Assembly (NCBI GenBank): GCA_020201235.1
Contig: JAIVHD010000301.1
Span: 1-13,189, forward strand
DNA length: 13,189 nt
Direction: 5' to 3'
Source: Lysobacteraceae bacterium
GTDB taxonomy: Bacteria > Pseudomonadota > Gammaproteobacteria > Xanthomonadales > Wenzhouxiangellaceae
Below, piece after piece: positions 7,952-13,189 of this stretch; position 1 is the stretch's first letter, and each line of letters opens with the position of its first letter. The notes beneath the pieces were generated by a model. That model was given only the letters and a program-made list of their open reading frames with translations, did no database searches and had not been told where the DNA came from. Both the position numbers and the translations under genes were made by a program.

Positions 7952-8314
7952 ATGCGATATTTGCTTTCTCTGACGATCGTGCTCAGCCTTTTATGGCTGG
8001 CCATTTCAGGCGTGTATAAACCGCTGCTGTTTATGCTGGGTGCCGGGTCAGTTTTGTTTGTCATCTGGATTTCAAGGCGCATGGATGTGGTCGGCGTCGA
8101 GCACAACCCGGTTTTGTACTCCTGGCGACTTGTGGTTTACTGGCTCTGGCTGATCTGGGCCATCATCAAGGCGAACATCGAAGTCAGCCAAGCCGCACTT
8201 TCGAAAAGCGGACGGATCACGCCGCGCATCGTCACTGTACCGCTGCACCTGAAATCGGCGGTCGCCAAGGTGACTTTTGCCAATTCGGTCACACCACCAT
8301 GGCGCTGGCGCTGA
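7952..8314 (+). pseudogene. mrpE: Na+/H+ antiporter subunit E (MrpE/MnhE), C-terminus lost
   Basis: Small membrane subunit of the Mrp antiporter. Helices at about residues 3-20, 24-42 and 58-78, then the family's amphipathic segment ending KSAVAKVTFANSVT. Homologues continue here with LTPGT and about 45 further residues (usual length near 160). Instead the frame reads PPWRWR and stops at 8314, while the sequence from 8299 is already the interior of mrpF. The real tail of mrpE and the beginning of mrpF are therefore missing at a junction near 8290-8298. ATG 7952 has only a weak Shine-Dalgarno. First gene of the operon. Assembly error and true deletion both fit. Confidence 0.85.
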
Positions 8315-8547
8315 TTCGGGCACTCAAGGGGCCCACCGTTTTCGACCGCATCGTTGCAGTCAACGTCTTCGGCACCAAGACCGTGTTGATTGTTGCTCTG
8401 ATTACGGCCATCAGCGGCAACGACGACCTGATCGACGTTGCCCTGGTCTACGCCCTGATTAACTTCATTGCCATCGTCGCGGTGCTCAAACTCAGCCGCA
8501 TGCGCGACCTGGCCGCGGCCGGCGAAGGGGATATCACTGATGGCTGA
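8299..8547 (+). pseudogene. mrpF: Na+/H+ antiporter subunit F (MrpF/MnhF), N-terminus lost
   Basis: Recognisable MrpF: MALALIRALKGPTVFDRIVAVN, GTKTVLIVALITAI, then DLIDVALVYALINFIAIVAVLK. The family normally has some 12-18 residues of first membrane helix before MALALIRAL; here the ATG at 8299 is that internal methionine, and upstream sequence belongs to mrpE. With 82 residues it retains two of three helices. Its stop (8545-8547) overlaps the mrpG start by 8 nt, normal for the operon. The junction with mrpE shows a deletion that I estimate at 170-200 nt from typical family lengths. Confidence 0.85.
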
Positions 8548-8896
8548 CACCCTTTTGACGGTGCTTTCCAGCGCCTGCCTGCTGCTGGGCGGGCTGTTTG
8601 GCATCTTCGGCGGGATCGGGCTTTTGCGCTTTCCCGACTTCTACTCACGACTGCACGCAGCCGGCGTAACCGATACCCTGTGCGCGCTATTAATCATCAC
8701 CGGTCTGATCATCCAGGCCGGCTTGGCGCTGGTCAGCATCAAGCTGGCGCTGATCCTGCTGTTCATGCTGTTTACCGCGCCAACCGCAAGCCACGCTCTG
8801 GCGCGCGCTGCCCTGGCCGATGGAATCGAGCCTGAATCCGTCGAAAACAGCCCTCAGGCACGCGCCGTCAACGGAGCACCGACATCGAATCCCTAA
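8540..8896 (+). CDS. mrpG: Na+/H+ antiporter subunit G (MrpG/MnhG)
   Basis: Small three-helix subunit of the Mrp cation/proton antiporter, 118 residues, the normal length. Diagnostic block: GIFGGIGLLRFPDFYSRLHA, then GVTDTLCALLIITGLIIQAG, then KLALILLFMLFTAPTASHAL. The start at ATG 8540 overlaps mrpF by 8 nt and has GAAGGGG about 7 nt upstream; the frame stays open further back, but those residues are out-of-frame mrpF. The C-terminal 30 residues are hydrophilic and unremarkable. The stop (8894-8896) overlaps the likely start of mrpB at 8884 by 13 nt. Intact. Confidence 0.93.
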   Translation: MADTLLTVLSSACLLLGGLFGIFGGIGLLRFPDFYSRLHAAGVTDTLCALLIITGLIIQAGLALVSIKLALILLFMLFTAPTASHALARAALADGIEPESVENSPQARAVNGAPTSNP

Positions 8897-9375
8897 TCGA
8901 CATCGCGCTGCTTTCCTTTCTGGTCGTGGTGGCAATCGCCGTGGTCGTGATTCGCGACCTGTTCTCAGCCGCCATGTTGTTCGCGATTTATTCGCTGCTG
9001 TCTGCCGCGCTGTTCGCCGTGCTCGACGCCGGTGACGTCGCATTGACCGAAGCCGCAGTCGGTGCCGGCATTTCTACGATTTTAATCCTGGCTGTACTCA
9101 CGCTCGCACCGCGCTACGAGACCGGCCACAAGGGCTTGGACTGGCCCGCTTTAAGCGTCGTGTTCATCACCGGTGGTTGCCTGCTGTGGGCGGTTTCGGC
9201 TCTCCCGATCTTCGGCTACGCCGACAACCCGATCCATGCGCACGTTGCACCTTATTACATCGAAAACGCCTACAAGGAACTCGGTGTGCCAAACATGGTT
9301 GCCGCGGTACTGGCCAGTTACCGGGGTTCCAGGCGGGCGTCCTGTTTGCCGCAGCCTGGATCCTGTTCGTGCTGA
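8884..9375 (+). pseudogene. mrpB: Na+/H+ antiporter subunit B, DUF4040 type; non-ATG start and lost C-terminus
   Basis: DUF4040/MrpB-type membrane subunit. Good matches: RDLFSAAMLFAIYSLLSAAL, DVALTEAAVGAGISTILIL, and HVAPYYIENAYKELGVPNMV ending AAVLASYRG. Homologues begin MExLIDIALL; here that Met is ATC (8884-8886), reading IESLIDIALLSF, with GGAG 7 nt upstream. A GTG at 8926 would cut into the first helix. So either AUC is used as a start or one base is wrong. After SYRG (to about 9327) homologues continue FDTLGE plus roughly 20 residues; here the frame passes into the interior of mnhB and ends at 9375 with out-of-frame residues. C-terminal loss is clear; whether the gene works is doubtful. 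Confidence 0.82.
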
Positions 9376-9671
9376 TCTACGGCCTCGAATCCGGCCTGGT
9401 GGTTATTCCGCAACGCGCCATGTTCGTGCTTTCGGCCGCCGGCGCACTGTTATACGCGCTCATCGGACTGCTGGGCGTATTCCTCGGCGGCCGCTTTCTC
9501 GACTTTTACCCTTTGCTGGAAAATCCGCAAGCCGCCCAGCAAGCCGGCATCATCCTGGTCGAGTTCGGCGTGGGCGTAACCGTTGCCTGCGTGGTGATGC
9601 TAATCTTTACCATGTTCGCCAGACGCCGCAGCGATCTCGGTCAATCATGGCATCCCGAGAAACAGGACTGA
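9324..9671 (+). pseudogene. mnhB: Na+/H+ antiporter MnhB subunit, N-terminus lost
   Basis: From 9324 the frame reads GFQAGVLFAAAWILFVLIYG, the conserved centre of MnhB, then further helices with LGGRFLDFYPLLENP and the conserved GIILVEFGVGVTVACVVMLI. The family's first 35 or so residues (first helix and the GPGG just before GFQAG) are absent; upstream sequence is mrpB in another frame. The open frame extends back to 9177 but those residues are mrpB shadow. The junction GGGGTTCC (9323-9330) fits both genes, so the break probably used microhomology. The C-terminus is normal and its stop overlaps mrpC as TGATG. Confidence 0.85.
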
Positions 9672-10036
9672 TGGAACTGCTTGGCCACTATAATTACTAT
9701 GTTGTCGTCATCCTGATGATGATTGGGCTTTATACAATCATCGCGCGCGGCAACCTTGTCAAAAAGGTCATCGGTCTGAACATATTTCAGACTTCGGTGT
9801 TCATCCTGTTTATCTCACTCGGCAAGATTTCCGGTGCTTCTACACCGGTCTGGCGCGATGGTGTCGAGGTGTATTCTAATCCATTACCGCATGTACTGAT
9901 ACTCACCGCGATCGTGGTCGGCGTGGCGACGACGTCCGTCGCGCTGGCGCTTGCGGTAAGAATCCACGAAGCCTACGGCTCCCTTGACGATGACGAACTT
10001 CGCGGGTCACACGGGCCGGACGATTCGATCACATGA
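9671..10036 (+). CDS. mrpC: Na+/H+ antiporter subunit C (MrpC/MnhC, NuoK-like)
   Basis: 121-residue NuoK-like subunit with three helices: YYVVVILMMIGLYTIIARG, VIGLNIFQTSVFILFISLGK, and LPHVLILTAIVVGVATTSVA with the conserved LPHVLILTAIVVG signature. It resembles complex I NuoK and is needed for Mrp assembly. Start ATG 9671 overlaps the mnhB stop as TGATG, with AGGA nearby; an in-frame ATG at 9647 would add 8 residues. The stop (10034-10036) overlaps the ATG of mrpD at 10033. The tail is acidic and hydrophilic (DDDELRGSHGPDD). Intact. Confidence 0.93.
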   Translation: MELLGHYNYYVVVILMMIGLYTIIARGNLVKKVIGLNIFQTSVFILFISLGKISGASTPVWRDGVEVYSNPLPHVLILTAIVVGVATTSVALALAVRIHEAYGSLDDDELRGSHGPDDSIT

Positions 10037-11479
10037 ACTGCCCCGCTGATCATCGCCCCGCTGTGCGCCCTGCTCCCGGGGCGAAATCTTCCATGGCTGA
10101 CCGCATTCGTCAGCGTCGCGATTTCGGCCGTTATCTCAGCCTGGCTGCTTACGGCGGCTTGGTCCGGCCCATTGTCGTATCACTTCGGCAATTGGCCGCC
10201 GCCGTTCGGCATCGAGTACCGGGTCGACGCAGTCAACGCACTACTGGCCCTGCTGATCTCGGGCGTCGCGCTGTTCCTGCTGCCGTGGGCGAAGACCAGC
10301 GTCAACCTCGAAATCCCGGAACGCCAGGGTCCGTTCTACGCTCTGTTTCTGCTGGCGCTTTCCGGCCTGATGGGCATCACGCTGACCGGCGACGCGTTCA
10401 ACGTGTTCGTATTCCTCGAAATCTCGTCGCTGTCGACCTATGCTCTAATCGCCCACGGCCAGGATCGGCGTGCGCTGAAAGCGGCATTCCGTTATCTGAT
10501 CATGGGCACGATCGGCGCGACATTCTTCCTGATCGGAATCGGGTTCCTCTACGCGATGACCGGCACGCTGAATATGGCCGACCTGGCCGAGCGACTGCCC
10601 GAGGTCCGCGACAGCAACGTGGTACACGCAGCCCTGGCGTTCATTGTCGTCGGGCTGGGGTTGAAGCTGGCGCTGTTCCCGTTGCACCTGTGGCTGCCCA
10701 ACGCCTACGCGTTCGCGCCCAACTTCATCACCGCTTTCCTGGCGGCGACCGCAACCAAGGTCGCGCTTTATGTGATGTTGCGCTTCATCTTCACAGTGTT
10801 CTCGCCCGAATTCAGTTTTACGGCGATGCCGCTTGCCGCTGTGCTGATGACGCTGGCAATCGCCGGCATGGTCGCCGGATCGTGGGTCGCAATGTTCGAG
10901 GTCAATCTCAAACGCTTGCTGGCCTATTCCTCGGTTGCCCAGGTCGGCTACATGGTGCTCGGCGTATCGCTGGTCACCGCAGCCGGGGTCGCGGCCGGCA
11001 TCCTGCATCTGTTCAATCATGCGTTGATGAAGGCGGCGCTGTTCGCCGCGCTGGGCACAATCTACTACCAGATCGGCAGCGTGCGCCTCACCGAAATCGC
11101 CGGCATGGGACGCCACATGCCCTGGACGTTCACGGCCTTCGCGCTGGCAGGCCTGAGCCTGATCGGCGTGCCGCTGACCGCCGGCTTCACCAGCAAGTGG
11201 TACTTGGTCATCGCAGCGCTCGATGCCGGCCAGCCCTGGCTAATCGTCATCATCATGGCCACTTCGCTGTTGGCCATCTACTACATCTGGCGCGTGGTCG
11301 AGGCCGCCTGGTTCCACGACACGCCGGAAGGCGCGGCACTGCCCAACGAGGCACCCCTGTCGCTGCTAGTGCCACTTTGGGTACTGGTAGCGCTGAATTT
11401 CTACTTCGGCCTCGACACCCGGCTGAACGTCGGCGGCGCTGAAGCCGCCGCTCGGACACTGATCGGGGGCGCGCCATGA
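10033..11479 (+). CDS. mrpD: Na+/H+ antiporter subunit D (MrpD), needs a one-base frameshift near the start
   Basis: Large multi-helix ion-translocating subunit homologous to complex I NuoL/M/N. In numbering from the in-frame TTG at 10172: VFLEISSLSTYALIAHG with the key membrane Glu83, GLKLALFPLHLWLPNAY with Lys165, TATKVALY with Lys196, and FNHALMKAALFAALG. The coding frame is open from 10037 and reads APLIIAPLCALLPGRNLPWL, a normal MrpD N-terminus, but has no ATG. The expected start is ATG 10033, in ATGA overlap with mrpC, which is one frame off. Removing one C from CCCC (10041-10044) restores MNCPLIIAPLCALLPG. Translation from 10172 would lose the first helix. The stop overlaps the next ATG (11476). 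Otherwise full length (about 481 residues). Confidence 0.88.
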
Positions 11480-12942
11480 GCCCGTTCAGCGTCGTCCTGA
11501 TTCCGTTTGTCGGCGCGATACTGATTGCGCTGGCCGGCAAGCGCGACCGGCTGCGCGACGGCATCGGCTGGGCCACGGCGATTGCCTTTTTTCTGGCCGT
11601 GCTCGGCCAGTTGGGCCCGGTGCTTGACGGCGCGGGCCGGGAGCAGCTGCTGCTGGAAATACTTCCCGGACTGGAAATCGCTTTTGCCGTCGAACCGCTG
11701 GGCATGATCTTCGCGCTGGTCGCCTCATCGCTGTGGCTGGTGGCCACGCTTTACGCGCAAAGCTACATGAAGGCCGGCGGCTATAGCCACCTGGGACGCT
11801 TCTTCGCCAGCTACGCGATTGCGCTCGGCGCGGCGGCCGGGGTCGCGTTCTCGGCCAATCTGTTGACCATGTTCATTTTCTACGAGGTGCTGAGCCTGTC
11901 GACCTATCCGCTGGTGGCCCACAGCGGCACTGAGAACGCGCGGCGCGGTGCCCGGGTATATCTCGGCTATCTCCTGGCGACTTCGATCGGGCTGTTCCTG
12001 GTCGCGATCATCTGGACCTGGCACGCGGCCGGAACGCTCGATTTCCGCCCCGGCGGCATCATCGAAGGCAACATTGACCCGACCTGGGTGCCGCTGCTGG
12101 TCGCATTGTTCATGTTCGGCATCGGCAAGGCCGCGCTGATGCCGGTACACCGCTGGCTGCCTTCGGCCATGGTCGCGCCGGCCCCGGTCAGCGCCCTGCT
12201 GCACGCGGTGGCCGTAGTCAAAGCCGGCGTGTTCTGCGTCGTCAAGGTCGCGGTATTCGTTTTTGGTACTGATTTTCTAGTCAGCACCGGCAGCGGCATC
12301 TGGGTGTCCTGGGTGGCCGCGTTCACGATTGTCGCTGCCTCGCTGATTGCGCTGACGCTGGACGACCTCAAGGCGCGGTTGGCCTATTCGACGATCGCCC
12401 AGTTGAGCTACGTCGTGCTCGGCGCGCTGGTGGCTACGCCACTGGCGATCGCAGGTGCCACGCTGCAGATCGTGATGCACGCGTTCGCCAAGATCACGCT
12501 GTTTTTCGGTGCCGGCGCAATCCAGACCGCGCACGACAAGAAGAAAATCAGCCAGCTCGACGGCCTGGGCCGCGCGATGCCGCTGACCTTCGGTGCCTTT
12601 ACCATTGCGACCCTGAGCATCATCGGGCTGCCGCTATTCGGCGGCATGTGGGCCAAGTGGTACCTGCTTTCGGGCAGCATTGACGCTGGCCAGTGGGTAC
12701 TGGTCGGCGCGCTGCTGACCAGTTCCGTGCTCAACATCGTCTACCTGCTGGTGATCCCGGCGCGCGCCTTCTTCCTGCCCTCGCGCGATGAAACCGCGCC
12801 GGCGGGCATCCGGGAAGCACCCTGGCCGATGGTGGCGGCCATGCTGATCACGGCGACCTGCTGCGTGGTGCTGTTCTTCCGGCCCGAGCCGATATTCACG
12901 CTGGTCGAAATGCTATTGCCAGCATCCGAAGGATTCCAATGA
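11476..12942 (+). CDS. Second MrpD-like proton-translocating subunit (NuoN/MrpD family)
   Basis: 488-residue paralogue of MrpD/NuoN with about 14 membrane helices. Conserved features: FIFYEVLSLSTYPLVAHSG with Glu137, FGIGKAALMPVHRWLPSAM with Lys218, APVSALLHAVAVVKAGVF with His243 and Lys249, LKARLAYSTIAQLSYVVLG, and MHAFAKITLFFGAGAI. These are the charged residues used for proton transfer in this superfamily. ATG 11476 overlaps the mrpD stop (ATGA), and its stop overlaps the next ATG (12939) the same way, so translation is probably coupled. No MrpA with a long C-terminal extension is present in the window; the B-type domains are separate genes, and this subunit may take an MrpA-like place. 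Intact, GC-rich, no anomalies. Confidence 0.93.
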   Translation: MSPFSVVLIPFVGAILIALAGKRDRLRDGIGWATAIAFFLAVLGQLGPVLDGAGREQLLLEILPGLEIAFAVEPLGMIFALVASSLWLVATLYAQSYMKAGGYSHLGRFFASYAIALGAAAGVAFSANLLTMFIFYEVLSLSTYPLVAHSGTENARRGARVYLGYLLATSIGLFLVAIIWTWHAAGTLDFRPGGIIEGNIDPTWVPLLVALFMFGIGKAALMPVHRWLPSAMVAPAPVSALLHAVAVVKAGVFCVVKVAVFVFGTDFLVSTGSGIWVSWVAAFTIVAASLIALTLDDLKARLAYSTIAQLSYVVLGALVATPLAIAGATLQIVMHAFAKITLFFGAGAIQTAHDKKKISQLDGLGRAMPLTFGAFTIATLSIIGLPLFGGMWAKWYLLSGSIDAGQWVLVGALLTSSVLNIVYLLVIPARAFFLPSRDETAPAGIREAPWPMVAAMLITATCCVVLFFRPEPIFTLVEMLLPASEGFQ

Positions 12943-13189
12943 ACACGCCTTCTCACGAATCGAAACACTGGCTGGACCGGCCCGGCAACGTCAACAAGAT
13001 CGTGCACACGCTTTACGCGCTTTGCGGCATCAGCGTGCTGCTCGAGTTCGTCGTCGAGCGCCACGAAAAGCTGGCCTTTGCCGATTGGTTTGCATTCTAT
13101 GCCTGGTACGGCTTCATCGCCTGCGTCGGCCTGGTGCTGGCCGCCAAGGCACTGCGCCTGATCCTGATCCGGTCCGAGGATTATTACAC
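12939..13189 (+). CDS. Small two-helix membrane protein at the end of the mrp operon, cut by the window edge
   Basis: Starts in ATGA overlap with the preceding subunit and stays open to the window end (83 complete codons). It begins with a hydrophilic stretch MNTPSHESKHWLDRPGNVNK, then a helix IVHTLYALCGISVLLEFVV, a polar loop with ERHEKLAFADW, a second helix FAFYAWYGFIACVGLVLAAK, and ends RLILIRSEDYY at the edge. I recall similar short proteins next to MrpD-type genes in other Proteobacteria, but I know no assigned function. Operon position and strict overlap suggest an accessory or assembly subunit of the antiporter. Close to complete, probably lacking only a few residues. Confidence 0.75.
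   Translation, partial: MNTPSHESKHWLDRPGNVNKIVHTLYALCGISVLLEFVVERHEKLAFADWFAFYAWYGFIACVGLVLAAKALRLILIRSEDYY

Noticed and set aside
10445-11116. Long minus-strand open frame within mrpD
   Set aside because: It is the complement of a strongly conserved MrpD frame; its His/Gln/Arg-rich composition is typical of antisense reading in GC-rich genes.

Overview
The window looks like a chromosomal segment of a GC-rich gammaproteobacterium, probably marine or (halo)alkaliphilic. This rests on the protein families, the metK-ahcY-metF gene order and a multisubunit Mrp-type Na+/H+ antiporter locus. The exact order cannot be fixed from the sequence alone.

Layout. (1) 1-868, plus strand: the 3' part of an isoaspartyl peptidase/L-asparaginase gene, then a small CPxCG cysteine-rich protein. 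(2) 890-1081: a 192-bp palindromic repeat between converging genes. (3) 1085-4744, minus strand: an activated-methyl-cycle cluster, transcribed metK, ahcY, metF. metK is broken by an internal deletion of about 209 nt that also shifts the frame. (4) 4911-6935, plus strand: a cardiolipin synthase-type phospholipase D, then an NnrU-family membrane protein. (5) 6936-7951: an accessory-looking island. It holds a second copy of the palindromic repeat, an unrecognised minus-strand gene that seems frameshifted, a third long hairpin element, and a gene-free leader. (6) 7952-13189, plus strand: an Mrp/Mnh antiporter operon in the order E, F, G, B(DUF4040), MnhB, C, D, D-like, then a small membrane protein cut by the window end. 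Most neighbours overlap by a few bases (ATGA or TGATG).

How the genes work together. MetK makes S-adenosylmethionine, AhcY clears S-adenosylhomocysteine, and MetF supplies 5-methyltetrahydrofolate to remethylate homocysteine. The Mrp subunits form one membrane complex that exchanges Na+ (or K+) for protons.

The most striking signal is damage in otherwise conserved genes. Three separate places (metK; mrpE/mrpF; mrpB/mnhB) each lack a stretch I estimate at about 170-210 nt. mrpD needs a one-base correction in a C4 run, mrpB has ATC where its start should be, and the orphan gene also seems frameshifted. Loss of the metK core would be lethal without another copy, so assembly or consensus error must be excluded before any biological reading. 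The second signal is a family of long palindromic intergenic elements whose outer arms differ between copies yet still pair.
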